Of a stretch of 64,000 nt of DNA, positions 32,619 to 45,596 are shown piece after piece. Source of the stretch: Ignelater luminosus (lineage: Eukaryota > Arthropoda > Insecta > Coleoptera > Elateridae); assembly GCA_011009095.1 (NCBI GenBank), contig VTPC01091055.1, positions 62,001 to 126,000 on the forward strand, in the 5' to 3' direction. Below the pieces are notes generated by a model that was not told the origin of the DNA, did no database searches, and saw only the letters and a list, made by a program, of their open reading frames with translations. How positions within the stretch are numbered: position 1 is the first letter of the stretch; every line of letters starts with the position of its first letter. The position numbers and the translations under genes are program-made.

Positions 32619-35600
32619 ATGGCAATTCAAATGAGTGTTGAACAATTCCAGCAACTGCTTGCACAGATAGGTGCTCCACCTGCAGCAGGATCTTTCAGTG
32701 GGTGTACTTCAAGGTTTGATGGGGAAAGAAACCATGAAAAAGTTGAGGAATTTATAACCAGTACGACCATTTACAAGGAACTTGAAAAGATAAGTGACGC
32801 TGATGCATTAAAGGGGCTTCCTCTTTTACTTATAGGAACTGCATCGACTTGGTGACAAGGGGCGAAGAATGAAGCTAATTCATGGAGTGATGTCTGCAAG
32901 CTTATTCTCCATGCATTTTCACCTGCAAAACCTCCGTACCAAGTATATAACGAACTGTTTGCTGAAAAACAGGATACGAAAACATCCGTGGATGAATTTG
33001 TATGCAAGAAACGTGCATTACTTGCTCAATTACTAGATGGAAGGCACAATGAAGAGACTCAGCTCGACATAGTGTATGGATTGCTGAACCTCAATATACG
33101 GAAGAAGGTTTCACGTTCAGATATCACAAGCTTTCGGGAACTTCTGCAAAAAGCCAGACTTGTAGAAGATTTACAGACGGAAGAAGAAATACCAAAAGGA
33201 AATGATGAAAAGGTTAAGCAAGCTTATGCGAAAAAGAACAGGTGCTTCTTTTGTGGATTCAGAGGTCACAAATTAGAAGACTGCCGAAAACGAAAGAAGA
33301 AGCTAGAGGCCAAAACAAATGAAGAAACTACCACATCAACTACTTCTATGTTAAATAAAGTGGAAACAATTAAATGTTATGGATGCGAAAAACCAGGTTA
33401 TTTTAAAAGTAATTGCCCAACCTGTTCCCAGAAAAGTATCGAAGCAGCAACCAATGAAATTAATTTCTATGCCATTAATCCCGTTTTAACTCAAGAGGCG
33501 TGCGTGCCAACGGTCCCTGTCACCGTATATGGGAAAACTGGTGAAGCATATTTCGACACAGCAGCTCGGAAGAGTATTGCAGGAAGTCGACTGTATGAGC
33601 ATTTGAAACAGTCAAACTGTAAACTCTGCAAACAACTTGCGACTGTGACACTCGCAGATGGAGTACCGCGAGAGGAAATTATATACAGTACCACTGTAAC
33701 CATTTTACTGGAAGGAAGAAGCTTACCTATAAATTTCATTGTACTCCCAAACGCTCATGATAACCGAACGTTGCTAGGGATAGATTTTCTAGAAAGTGCA
33801 GCTATTGTACTAAACTTACCTCAGAGAAGTTGGTGTTTTGCTGATGAATCAAATAATTGGATGGAATTCCTTCCAATGAGGCGGATTTCAGAAGGTAGTC
33901 AACCAGCATCAAAGAGAAGAAAGAGTGTAGAAATGGAACGAGTTGAAACCGTTTCGAGAGTGCCACCAACAAGTCCGGGAAAGTCGCCCTTTTTAGAATT
34001 TTTCACATCCCCGTTACCAGATGAAACAGAAAATCTGGATCCGAACTGGAAACTAATCCCGTTGGAGTTGGAACTACCGGTTGTGCGTTCTCATCCTGAT
34101 CGAGATGACACTTGTTCCCCAACAACACTTTTCGAAATATTCCGAGATGCGTTGTCAGAGGATACCTCGCCGTTGAAAAGAGATCCTAGAGTTTACTTTG
34201 AGGCATTGACTGTAGATGTCAGTTTACGAGCCGATGAGAGAGAATTATTAAATCAGGAAGAAGTAGCAAGTTTCAATGAATTGCTGCACGGATTCCAAGA
34301 ACTTTTTGCTGAACATGGTCCACCTACGAATTATGCAGAACATAGCATTGATACACAGGATCATGTACCCATAGCTGTTCTACCCTATCGATTACCCCCA
34401 GTCCGTCAGCAACAGCTTCGAGTGAAACTAGACGAAATGTTAGCGAAAGACATTATTGAAGAAACTGAATCACCTTGAGCTGCACCAGTGGTTCTGGTAC
34501 CCAAAGGCGAGCAAGACATTCGAGTCTGCATCGACTATAGAAAGTTGAATTCGATAACGGTTCCTGACAGATATCCTATACCTCGAATCGATGATCTTTT
34601 ACACGCGGCAAGGGGAACGTCGCACATGTCAACACTAGATCAAACTGAAGAAAGAAGACGAAGACAAGACAGTATTTATTACGCCATTTGGAGTATACAA
34701 ATTTAAGCGGATGCCATTTGGGTTACGAAATGCTCCAGCAACCTTCCAAAGATTAATGGATCGTTTTAAGTCTGGCCTGAGCAGTAGCATTGGAATCCTT
34801 GTATATCTTGATGATTTGATAATAGGATCTGAGAGCTTTGAAGATCACCGACGAGACTTGGAAATGACATTCCAGAGGTTAAGAATGTTCAACCTACGGA
34901 TGAACCGTAATAAATGTAAATTCTGTGTATCGCGTGTCAAATATTTGGGACACATTATAACTCGAGAAGGGATAGAAGTGGATCCAGAAAAAGTAAAAGC
35001 TATAACAAGTCTTCCTGAGCCACGAAACCTAAAGGCTCTGATGTCGTTTTTACAAACTTGCTCCTGGTATAGAAGATTTGTACCCCACTTCTCAGATATT
35101 TCCCGTCGTTTAACCAATTTAACTAAGAAAAATGCTAATTGGGTATGGTCATCTGCTGAAAAGCAGGTTTTTGAAAAACTGAAACAATTACTTACGACTG
35201 CCCCTGTTCTCCAGCAGGCTGATGGTGAAAAACTATTCATTTTGAAAACGGAGGCAAGTGGCTACGCTTTGGGAGCTGTATTAGTCCAGGGGGAGGGAGA
35301 AAATGAACACCCTCTAGAATATGCTAGTCGACTCTTAAACCCTGCTGAACGCAATTATTCGACCATAGAAAGAGAAGCTTTGGCCGTCGTTTGGGCTGTC
35401 AATAAATTTCGAGGGTACATTGAAGGAGGAGAGGTGCAGGTAATAACTGACCACCAACCTCTTCGTTGGTTAATGACTCTAAAATCCCCGTCTGGACGAC
35501 TAGCTCGATGGGCCCTGCAGTTACAGCGATACAATTTGTCAATCTTTTATAAACCTGGAAAAACCAATGTGGTAGCGGACAACCTTTCACGACCTCCATG

Positions 35601-35720
35601 TGGCATGCACAAGGAAAATGGAAACTGTGCTGTATGTCAAGTGTTTATCGACTTTCCTAGAAAAGGCGAGAGAGAGATGCGAAAGGAGCAACTGTCTGAT
35701 TCTATTCTAAGGGAAATAAT
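32619..35720 (+). pseudogene. Ty3/gypsy gag-pol remnant (gag, protease, RT, RNase H)
   Basis: One continuous frame from ATG 32619 contains a gag region, a zinc knuckle CFFCGFRGHKLEDC (33243-33284), and a second CYGCEKPGYFKSNC. Next come a protease-like AYFDTAARKSIAG (A after DT where G is common) and the first RT blocks (VCIDYRKLNSITVPDRYPIP). Breaks: a stop at 32853 and another at 34476, both in place of tryptophan codons, then a short deletion with frameshift near 34640. The frame from 34711 resumes at MPFGLRNAPATFQ and holds the YLDD catalytic motif. RNase H follows, with KTEASGYALGAVL (E where the first catalytic D is expected) and DNLSRPP. The integrase and most of the 3' LTR are missing. 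It is not functional. Confidence 0.9.
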
Positions 35721-35725
35721 CGAAT

Positions 35726-35797
35726 TATTTCTTTTAAAAGCAACAGTTTATTTATTAGTAACCGTACCTTTTTTTTTCTAATCAAATCTAACGTTTC
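35726..35797 (+). repeat. 3' LTR fragment
   Basis: Matches the last ~75 bases of the 5' LTR, ending CGTTTCA, and is followed by ATTT. Its 5' part was lost together with the integrase region. Confidence 0.8.
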
Positions 35798-36868
35798 AAT
35801 TTTAAATATAACAAAACTGATAGAAACTCTTTTGTTCCGGAATATGCCATTTTACTATATTCTACGTCACTGTTCTCTTAACATGGCGGGTATTACTGTT
35901 TATAATTGAAGTGCTTACAAATGATATGATCGTGTGGAGGCTTTTTCGAATATTCTTTTGTACATGTAACACTCTTTAACCATTTTGAAACTGTTTCCTA
36001 CAACTTAATCGCAAATATAATGTGAAAATAATCCCACAACTTGATCTGATGGAAATTACCACCTGATCGGAATACACGAGAACACTGCGTAAAACACCGA
36101 TTGCCGCCTCGTAGCCAATCAGAGCAGAGGGAACATAAGGTCGAAATTCATTTGCTGTTTACTTTTTTCTTTTACCCCACGAATCATGTTCGCTTCAAAC
36201 ACAATTAACAGAAGCCTGATCTAGCCAATATGACGTCGGTGACTATCGCACCAGCCAATAATAGTAAAGCGCGAAATTTAGAATTTAGTTAAAACAAAAT
36301 GTTTCTAAATATGCGATTTTTGTTTTCTCACGTTGTGTTAGTGGGGTCACATCCAAAATCATAGAAAAGTGGGGAAAGTGGTCAATTAAGTTTGAGAACT
36401 GTGAACTGTAATGACAAACAGTTTTTTTTTGTGTATTTGTTGAATATTCAAGTTCAATTTTTGTGAAAGTAAAAAGTTTATACTAAAAATTAAAACTAAG
36501 GAATGAGAAGTACCAGTTACACTAGATTTTGGATTTAAATTTAAAGCGTCTGAAGTTATACGGTTATACCAGTTATACCTTTACGTACTGTACTAGCGTG
36601 GTGTAGGTTGCCTAACTCTTTCACGCTTATTGAATGTTGATAAAAACAGATAAAAATTAAAGTTAAAGCTCGGATCACTCATCAGTAGCAGTTTTTGCAG
36701 TTTTTGTTTGCTAGCAAGAGGGCAAGTCATAGTGATGTGATGTTTTGATGATCAATAACACAACAGATAAGAATTTCACCAATCATTGTTTGTTATAAAA
36801 ATATTAGTATAGAAAACTAATTAATAAAATATTTTTATACTTATTTAAATAAACAATAAACCAACAAA
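35798..36868. repeat. ECI1 upstream region with dispersed repeat copy 2
   Basis: 36385-36545 matches 10355-10595 in word order. The first 500 bases contain an ATATGACGTCGGTG motif (about 36229) shared with 30455-30470. The ECI1 promoter should lie in the last few hundred bases; no specific element recognised. Confidence 0.4.
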
Positions 36869-37884
36869 ATGATTCGTATTAGGCCTTTTTTAAAAATCGC
36901 CCCAATAACTATTCCAAACAATTTCTGTTGTTATAGTACAACCATTAATAACAGAAACTTTGTAAAAATATCAACAGATGAGGAAACAAATCTTATTACA
37001 GTGACACTGAATCGTCCACCAGTAAATAGTCTTAATTTAAATTTTTTAAAAGAATTACATGCAACATTCGATACTTTGGAAGGAATCAAACCTAAAGGTG
37101 TGATTCTAACTTCGGTTTGTATTATAAGCATAAATGTTACTTAATAATCCATTAACTTTAAATTTCTAGTTTTCAGATAAAGTCTTTTCTGCAGGACTAG
37201 ATCTTACAGAAGTGTACAAACCCAGTGAAGAAAGATTAAAGATGGTTTGGAAAGCTCTGGAAGATGTGGTGATTAAATTATATGGATTTTCTTATCCCAC
37301 ACTAGCTGCTATTAATGTAAAATAATTTAAGTTTCCGTTTTGTGTGAAAATAGCAAAACGAATATTTATAGGGTCATGCACCAGCAGGAGGATGTCTTTT
37401 AGCTCTATGTTGTGACTATCGAGTTATGGTAGATAACTTTAGTATAGGACTAAATGAAGTACCAGTAGGAATAGCAGTTCCACCATGGGTAATTGTACTT
37501 ATGAGAAATACCATTAATAAAAGGCATGCTGAACTTGCTTTAATAACAGGAAAACTTTTTACAAGCAAACAAGCTTTTGAAGCTGGCTTAATTGATGAAA
37601 TTGCATCAGATGCAGCTGATCTTAGGAATAAAGTTGCAGCATTCTTTAAACACTATGATAGTGTCAATGTTGAGGCACGTGCAGCTACCAAGAAATATAT
37701 ACGAAACCCTGATGTTGAAGTAAGTATTTTAATTGATTATGCAATTTTACTTAACGTCATGTTTGTTTTATAGCTTATGAAGAGTACACAGGAGCAGGAT
37801 GTAGAAAATACTACAAATCTGTTGATGCAAGATGCCATTCAACATGATATCCAGAGTTACTTTAATAGAATCAGAAGAAAATGA
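36869..37884 (+). CDS. Eci1: Mitochondrial enoyl-CoA delta-isomerase 1, copy A
   Basis: Exons 36869-37114, 37170-37316, 37372-37719 and 37774-37884 give 283 aa. The N-terminus (MIRIRPFLKIAPITIPNN) is basic and uncharged by acids, as in a mitochondrial presequence. The crotonase fold shows VTLNRPPVNSLN, the oxyanion-hole block FSAGLDL and the GHAPAGGC block. E160 in GLNEVPVG aligns with the catalytic glutamate of ECI1. The enzyme shifts 3-cis/3-trans double bonds to 2-trans so that unsaturated fatty acids can enter beta-oxidation. Compared with copy B the substrate loop reads NEVPVGIAVPP instead of the standard NETQLGI.APP, so substrate range may differ. AATAAA at 38039-38044. Confidence 0.9.
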
Positions 37885-38324
37885 CTAGTTTCTATTAAGA
37901 AAATATAATGTTAAATAGACTTTTTGTGTTTTTTAACCTTCAATAGTAATCAAATGAAATGGTAGAAATTCAAATATCCCTCCATGAATCATAACCTCTT
38001 CTAAGCTTAATTTTATAATTTGTATTATTTTAACAGAAAATAAATATTATTGTTACTAATCAGCTGCTTTTCTTTACGAAACAAATTAAAAATTTAATGT
38101 TACTGATATTTCTATTAAATCAAATAAACAAAATAAAGATATATACTTGGTTCAGAGGGGAAGGAGGAGGAATGTAGTAGTGGTAGTAGTTTGGACCATT
38201 TGGACATTGGACCCATACTTTGCCTTTTTATAATCTTATTTTAAACAAGTGCCTTGCTATAATGCATTTATAAAATAATAAAGTGAAACAGAATAATTAG
38301 AAGTAAAAGTTTGCAGAATATAAA
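37885..38324. other. Spacer between the two isomerase genes
   Basis: 440 bases containing the copy A 3' UTR and the copy B promoter; no other feature seen. Confidence 0.5.
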
Positions 38325-39351
38325 ATGGCTTTAGCAAGAAATATTCTTCGTACTCGAACTCTTGTTGGAAGCTTCCGACACTATAGCAGTGGAACAAAGC
38401 TTTTAGATGTTTCGGTAAACGATGAGAATGGTTTTGCTACGGTAACAATGAACAGACCACCTGTAAATAGTTTAAACTTAGAATTTTTAACCGAATTTTG
38501 TAATGTCCTTACAGATTTAGATCGTAACAAATCAAGGGGTATGATATTAACGTCGGTAAGAATTTTTAATTCTAAAGTCTTGGATGTAAGCTATAATTGA
38601 TTTTCTTTTATATTTATAGTCTTCCAATAAAGTATTCTCAGCAGGACTAGATATCTTAGAAATGTACAAGCCACAGCCTGAACGTTTTAAGGCATTCTGG
38701 AATAGTTTACAGGAGGCTTGGATAAAACTTTATGGAGCCTCATTTCCCACGGTAGCTGTTATTAATGTAATTCTTTACAAAAATTAATCTATTTGTATTC
38801 TTGACTAATGCAATTGCTATTAGGGTCATTCACCAGCTGGAGGCTGTTTGCTAGCAATGAGCTGTGAATATCGTATTATGCTGAATAAGTTTACTATTGG
38901 TTTGAACGAGACTCAATTAGGAATTGTAGCTCCACCATGGTTTATCAAAACAATGCAAAATACAATTAGTAAACGAGATACTGAACTTGCTTTAACTACA
39001 GGTCGATTGTTTAAAACGGAAGAAGCTTTGAAAGTTGGTTTGATTGACGAGATTGCTTCTGATAAGGCACAAGCATTAAGTCAAGCCGAAGCCTTTTTAA
39101 ATCGTTTCGAAATGATTCCTCCTATTGCACGAGCTTACACTAAAACTTATTTACGTGGGGCAGATATTCAAGTAAGTACAATAAACTTTTCTATCGAAAT
39201 GATACTGATTAAAATTAAAATGATTTAGGAATTACAAAAAAATCGAGAAAAAGAGGTGGGAGCCACTTTATCACTCGTTGCTCAACCTAAGGTTCAACAA
39301 GGCCTTGAATTTTATCTTGCTATGTTGAAAAATAAGAAGGAAGCTAAGTGA
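38325..39351 (+). CDS. Eci1: Mitochondrial enoyl-CoA delta-isomerase 1, copy B
   Basis: Exons 38325-38555, 38620-38766, 38824-39171 and 39229-39351 give 282 aa. Intron positions and phases, and the sizes of exons 2 (147) and 3 (348), are identical to copy A, proving tandem duplication. The presequence MALARNILRTRTLVGSFRHY is arginine-rich and free of acidic residues. The conserved blocks are MNRPPVNSLN, FSAGLDI, GHSPAGGC and GLNETQLGIVAPPW, with catalytic E155. This copy keeps the canonical ECI1 loop, so it is probably the ancestral-function copy. It acts in the mitochondrial matrix in oxidation of unsaturated fatty acids. AATAAA at 39440-39445, only 50 bases from the stop codon of convergent DRC3. 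Confidence 0.92.
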
Positions 39352-39488
39352 AGTTTGAGAGGTTTCAAAAAAGTATTATGTACTCGGCTATATTCATTTG
39401 AATTTTAAAGTGTTTCTTATTTTAATGGTTTTATATTAAAATAAAAATTATGAAAATCATTTTGTTTTGTTAATATGTGTTTATTAAA

Positions 39489-42391
39489 TTAATTAAGTAC
39501 TGCACTGATGTCAGGATCGATCATTGTAGTTCCCACATTTAATGCATGTAATTCTTCAAATTCTTCTCTTTGGATGTCTAAAAAGTGATTTATTTCTAAT
39601 ACTTTACCACGATTCCTTGCTATTTCATCCCTGAAAAATATTTTTGTTAAATTAATGAGTTGTTTCTAACTTCATACATACTTTTGCAGGCTAGTAACAA
39701 GAGTATTTAACCAAGTGCGAGCTCGGCTGACTAATCTGTCTTCTCGAGCATCAATTAGCTGTAAGTGAAGATCATGTGATGCACCCAGCGCATTGTTTAA
39801 AATCTCTTTATCTGACATTATCTAGAAACAACAAGATAATGAGAAACATAATTCTCTTTGAAGAATAAGTGCAATATTTGTAAGGAATCTTTGTCTTTAT
39901 TTCTTATTGCTATCTTTACATTTAAGTCGTATTATTTAATTCTGGTGTTGAGTAATGTTGCAGAGTTTTGGCATAACCAAAACTTTGACAAGGTGACAGT
40001 AAATTGATTTAAACTTCGTTCACTTTAGCAAGCAACTGTCAAGTTGACGGTTGGTACTACATGCACCAATTCATATTAGGAAATTTCATGTTTTATGTTG
40101 AGACGAATGAATAATTTAAGTGTCATAATATTTAAAATTATGAATAGTTTTATAAGTTTTTAATTTCACTATCTTTTTTATTTTGCTAAAAAGTTATACT
40201 AATTTCCTTTTAAAATTATAAATGCACAACTTTCTGAAATTTAGCTGTCAAATGTTACATAACCTGAAACCATTTAGTAATTTTTTGTAACTAAATTCTA
40301 GGTATGCTTGGAAAAAGGACACATTAAATGGGTACAGTCAAGAAACATATAGAATAGGGTTTATTAGGATTGGCTGAGTTCTTGCATTCGATCATGACCA
40401 ACTTTAGTGTTCCAGGCTGAAAGGTTAAATTTGGCAACATGTGGCTTGGGCTGGTTTCATCAAGAAATCACAGTAGATAGTACCATATAGCAAATTTCAG
40501 TTTTAAAAGATTAGCAACTACTTTATACAGTCTGCCTTAATTTATTTCACTGTATGTAGGTAAGCAACACAAGCGGCAAATGACTGAATCTCATGTTTCG
40601 CTTTTGTTTATTAATTTTTTAAGTAACTAAAGATCAAAGTTATATGAGATGAGATGTCAGGTAATGTAAGGTTGGATAATTACTAAATACACATAAAGAA
40701 ATTCTTGTCAAAGTGACGATTTTTAAGTTGTACATGATACATGCAAAGTGTGTTGCCTACCTACTTGTAGCGCCTTAAATTGGGTTCATTGTATTTACCA
40801 CAACAAGTTCTTCAGGAACTGGAAAATCTTCTTGTGAATTGCACATGGTTTGAAAAGCCTGAGCCTCCGTTGAGACATTTTCAGAATAAACTTGTTCTAA
40901 ACTTCTTAATTCTGTGAAATATCCTTGAGCTGCCTCAATAAATGTATTGATCATTTCTGTTAATGTTTGTTCAAACGTTTGAATTACTTCTTCCATTTGT
41001 TCGTACAATGTTAATTCAAGTGCCATAAGATCTTTCCATATTTTATGCAGTATATCATTGTATTCATCAGAATACTGTTGAACCTTTTCATTAAAATCGT
41101 CAACATTTATTTCATCATTATCAAGGTCGTCTTCTAGTTTTCTTAATTGATAGAATATCTTAGCTTTTTGAACTAAGAACTCTTCCATCTTTTCCTAAAA
41201 AGTCACAGCTTTGATGTTAATGTAATAACTTACAAATTCAATTAGTTGTACTCACTATACTTTCTTGTTGACTCTTCTTTTTTGCAGTGTTGATACTTTC
41301 AAAGAATTGATCAACTTCGGTTTTCCGAATTTGGTACTGTTCTTGTCCCATCTCAAATATTTGTTTTGTTACAGTACAAAACTGTTCTTCAAATTCAGCA
41401 TAAGAATCTCGAATTTCATCATTGAGTGCTAATAATGCTAAACCTTCTTCGTCTTCTTCAAATAACGAAGCAAACAAATGTCTTGATCCCAAGAATTCTA
41501 CAAAACTACCAGCATGTAATTCTGCTTCTGCTATCTCAGCTTCGATTTTATCTTGAATTTCTTTTTTCTTTGCTTCTTCTTCTGCAACGGATCGCAACTG
41601 ATCACTAAAAAATTTCTGTTATTACAATTATCTACATTTTACAAAGCAAAAAGTAATAAAGACCTGTAAAGTGTAAGCCCAGTTTCTCTTTCCTCCGTTG
41701 GAACTAATCTGTATTGATAATAAATAATCTGGGGTAGAAATGTTGCTACGAAAGTTAAAAAATCTTCATCTTCTGCACATGGATTGCCAGCCATATTTAA
41801 AGATCTTAGTTCGGCAAAACGACGTAAGTAAATAATCTAAAATGTATGTTTATTAGCATAAATAAGAAATTAAACCTATGTAGGCTAAGAACGTGCATTA
41901 TTCTTATCTGTAATGCAGTTTTTGCCAATTGTAAATATTATTAATTTTTTTAATGAATCCATATTTTCCAATTTTGTAATTTGATTTTCAAATAGACTCA
42001 ATATTTCCAAATTAACAAGCTGAGTTAAATTCTCAATTTTAGTTATTTTATTAAAAGATAAATTTAATTCTTTTAAGTGAACCAGGGCTTCTAAATTTTC
42101 AATGCGTTCTACTAAATTATTGCTGAGACTCAATTTTGTTAACGATGTTAACATCCACAAGTGATCAATTCTTATGATTTCTAAAATTCAATTCATTATT
42201 TAAATTGTATTACATGGGATATGAGAAAACCTACTGAGAAATTCTAATCGAATTTGTTCCACTTCGTCTAGGGGAATCCCTTCTTCTCTAGCTAAACGTC
42301 CAGCTTCTCCAGTTGGGCCTTGTTCTTCTATACATTTTTCTAGCATTGCATTATCTATTACTTTTGGTTCTTCTTGTTTGCAGCGATCCAT
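39489..42391 (-). CDS. Drc3: Dynein regulatory complex subunit 3 (LRRC48)
   Basis: Seven exons read downwards: 42391-42235, 42180-41897, 41836-41664, 41604-41256, 41194-40799, 39821-39682 and 39630-39489, giving 546 aa (human about 523). Residues 1-50 hold the family start (MLEKCIEEQGPTGEAGRLA). Exons 1-3 encode SDS22-like leucine-rich repeats from RIDHLW to MAGNPC. Exons 4-5 encode a long acidic coiled coil. Exons 6-7 encode NALGASHDLHLQLIDAREDRL and DEIARNRGKVLEINHF, both diagnostic. DRC3 is part of the nexin-dynein regulatory complex that links axonemal doublets, so expression in testis and ciliated sensory neurons is expected. The exon 2/3 join requires a GC donor (41896-41895); all other introns are GT-AG. 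It is convergent with Eci1 copy B. Confidence 0.88.
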
Positions 42392-42739
42392 CTTTAGCAC
42401 TATTTTGGTGTTTGCATTTATTCAACATGACATTTATTGACAAAACTGTAACTAAATGTAAGTTTAGATAATTTGTTAGATCAATAAACAGTTGGAAGGT
42501 ATCATATATACGTGAAGCAATCGCCTTAAAGTATAATGTAAATTGCGTAAATTGGATATAATCAATCATTGGCGTAACTATCTGGATTTAGGGGTCTATT
42601 AGAAAAAAAGGAAGACTTTTTAAAATATCAAAATTGAGTAAAGATCAACTTTAATTATGTATTTGAAGCGAATTTAACTAAAATTAAGATTTCTAAATCT
42701 TATTTCTTTATCATATCTTGGCTATAAATGACAAGATAT
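42392..42739. other. DRC3 upstream region
   Basis: Contains the DRC3 promoter by position; no specific element recognised. Confidence 0.35.
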
Positions 42740-45280
42740 ACAGGGTGTTTTTATTTTTATTATAGAACCTGGACTGCAGCCATTAAGGCTTATTGTGCTT
42801 CCCCAGTTAGTTCTAGCTTCACTCTAACAACCCTGTGCCTTCAATCAGACGATATAGATTTTTAGTCGAGTAGACTAAAGTCCTTCAGTTCTTTTTGTGG
42901 ACGCTCCATCTACAAATAGCTTATCGTGCCTGCTTCTAGGATAATCAACCCAGATCTGGTTTTGTAGTTCTCTAGTCTATAGAGTTGTAGCTTTGCTAAG
43001 GAAACATTTAGGTATTCTTATCTAGCAGTTTCTCTAGCGTTTTAAGTATGAAAAACGAGATTTATTGGCCTTATGGACTTACCAGTTTGGAGGATCTTCC
43101 TGGCTAACCCTAACGTGCCTCTATCTTGTTGATATGCAGCTCAAAGCTAGGCTCGCTCTGAAAATTCTTACAAGTCTACCTGACAAAATGTCTATTCCTT
43201 GCTATAGCAGGGAGAATTCCGCCGAGGTCTGGAGATTTGTGAGGTTTAAATGAGTTTATAGCTCATTTGACTTTGTTAAGGAATTTTACTTTTTGAAACT
43301 GTTCAATCTATTCTAGCCATCCTGTTTGAAGGTTCTGGTTGGTATGATTGTTACCCCTATTGTCTCACTCCCTATTTTTGTGTAGCCACCTGAAACTTCT
43401 AGAGTTGTAATGGCTTTACGATTTTCTTTCGAGAGTAGATATCTGTTGGAGTCTGGCCCATCTATCTACCTAGTATAGTGCTTCCTTTACTTGTCTTTTT
43501 TGCCTTGTTGTACACAGTCAGTGCTTTTATGTACTTGTTCTACACTCCTGTCGTTATTACCCTGTTAAACAGTTTGCATACTACTTCTTCTTTTTAGAAA
43601 GGTCGTCATTTCACCACTGTGGTGGTTGTGTGCCTTTTTGTTTTGAGGACAGGCTTCATTTATGGCAGTCGTTATGGCCTCTCCTAGTTGCTCTACGACA
43701 ACTTAGAGTCGATGTTTGTCCTTAATCTTGTCATTCACCTTTTGAAGATTCTGATTTAGGTCTGTCTTAAAGGACTCCCAATCTACTCTACTAGGGTTCC
43801 GATATACTATCTGTTCTTTTTGAAGGTTTGCTATGTCAAAGCGGTTGTGTCTTACCAATTTTTAAGGAGGCTACTAGAATAACATAATTAGTGGCTAGTG
43901 ACTTCCTGCACGTAACAAAGTTAGGTCAGTTTCCAGTGTTTATTATGTCTAAATTATTTGCCATAATAAATTTAAATAGAGACTTACATCTCTAGTTGAT
44001 GTTGGAACTTCATCAGCCTTGCATCTTGCTACAGCCTTTCCACGTTCCTTAGTGGAGGATCCTGTTCTTCGTACGAAAAGTAGGTACGCTAATCCAATCG
44101 TTGTTTCAATTGCGGCAGCTGCCAAGGTCCTGAAGCAGAGATCTCAACACTTTGAATCCCATGTGTCACTACAGATTAGTCCACCACCTACTTCAGTGAG
44201 ACCACTTACATTTTCTTTGAAAGTCCAAGGTTGCTGGATAAGGATAATGTCACAGCCTTGCCTCATCACCTTGCAAAGCGGGTTCATCCGGACTACCCTT
44301 TTTTCTTGGGATCTGAAAGGTCACTCTTCCTAACCCCTCAGTCAAGAACCTCGAAGCATTTTACCTGCTCAACCTACTGCGATCCACATCCAGCAATTTC
44401 GGTCTCTTTGGAAGGTCCTTCGAGTTGACCAAGCTCAAACTTGATCTTTTCTAGAAAGATTCCATCTTTAGGACTGTCTTTCTCAACCAGTTCTTGGGCT
44501 CTACATTTACGCAGTGTACCCAGAGAATTCCTGCTGCAAATTTGGCACTGAGAAACTATGGAGGTGTCAAACCCTCGGGAGTGGCGTCCACCTTTTTCAG
44601 TATTTTGTTCTAAACTAGGTCTGCTTGTTCCTGGCTCATAGTTGTCTGACGTAGACAACCACCATCTTGAATCCTATAAGATGCAGTCTGCTGTTCACTT
44701 GTATGCTTTTTGAGCTGCCTTGACCTCTCTTCAATTGGAATTGTATCGGAGGAGGTTGTTTTTGCGCAAGTGCTTGATCACCTCTGTTTCGGATGAATAC
44801 ACTATTGCAGTCAGTTGCTGGCTATTTTTTGTGCCTTGTGCATCTTATTTTTCTGGGCTTCCTACATCTTTCCGGTTTGCTCAGTTAGTTTCTCACTGTT
44901 GGTTTTCATAGAAGCAGATACTCCAACCGAAGGTGGTTTCTGCTCCAGGACGTCCGCAAACACTTCGTTCACGATTAGCTCTGTAGTGTCCATGAATACT
45001 ACTTTCTGGTCGCTCGAGGATGAAGATGATACCTGTAAAGGTAAAAGACTTTGTATGTTCCTCACTCATAAATGTACCTTCGAGTGTAGGGGAAATAAAG
45101 GTCCGGTGCGGCATATTACCAGCTTAACTGGAAGCCACGGCTGTGCCGTGATTCTGTCAGCTTTTACAGCCGTTGGGATTACGATCCTACCATTTACACC
45201 TATACTATATCCAGTGGCGGCCCGTTATAAGGAGCCAAGGAGCCATGGCACCACCACAAAGACATTTCATTTTTGATTTT
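42740..45280 (-). pseudogene. Decayed non-LTR retrotransposon (Jockey/R1-like)
   Basis: On the minus strand pieces appear in the expected order. From about 45115 to 44370 there are gag-like, Ser/Glu-rich frames. Around 44260 there is IILIQQPWTFKENVSGL, matching the endonuclease block that usually reads LIQEPW. Around 43270-43210 there is AINSFKPHKSPDLGGILPA, the first RT block (KSPGPDGI). All are broken by many stops and shifts. The 3' part beyond the first RT block is not recognisable, and TACAGGGTGT at 42742 is the end of another element. Confidence 0.6.
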
Positions 45281-45582
45281 TGTTTTCACTACTGCAGACG
45301 ATTATCTTTAATAGTGCAAACTGATCATAATTGTATTTAGAATACTTGAGAATCTGAGGTTATGTAATTCCGAAGTCTAATGTTGCGATATCTAAAAAAG
45401 TTATTAAGATTTAGAAAAAGGGCATCAGAATATGCAAAATGAATAATTACCACATACTTTCAATTACACTAAAAATAAAATGCCAACAATCTTGCAAAGC
45501 AAATAGAATGATGAGGCACAATAATGGATGTATTTGATGTATTTCTTGTAAAATCTGGCAGCATTACATTTACGCTATAGAC
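45213..45582. mobile_element. Possible hAT-like end (CAGTGGCGGCCCG)
   Basis: CAGTGGCGGCCCGTTATAAG at 45213 is typical of the left end of hAT elements. No matching inverted right end or 8-bp duplication was found, so this is weak. Confidence 0.3.
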
Positions 45583-45596
45583 ATAACCTAAAGTAA

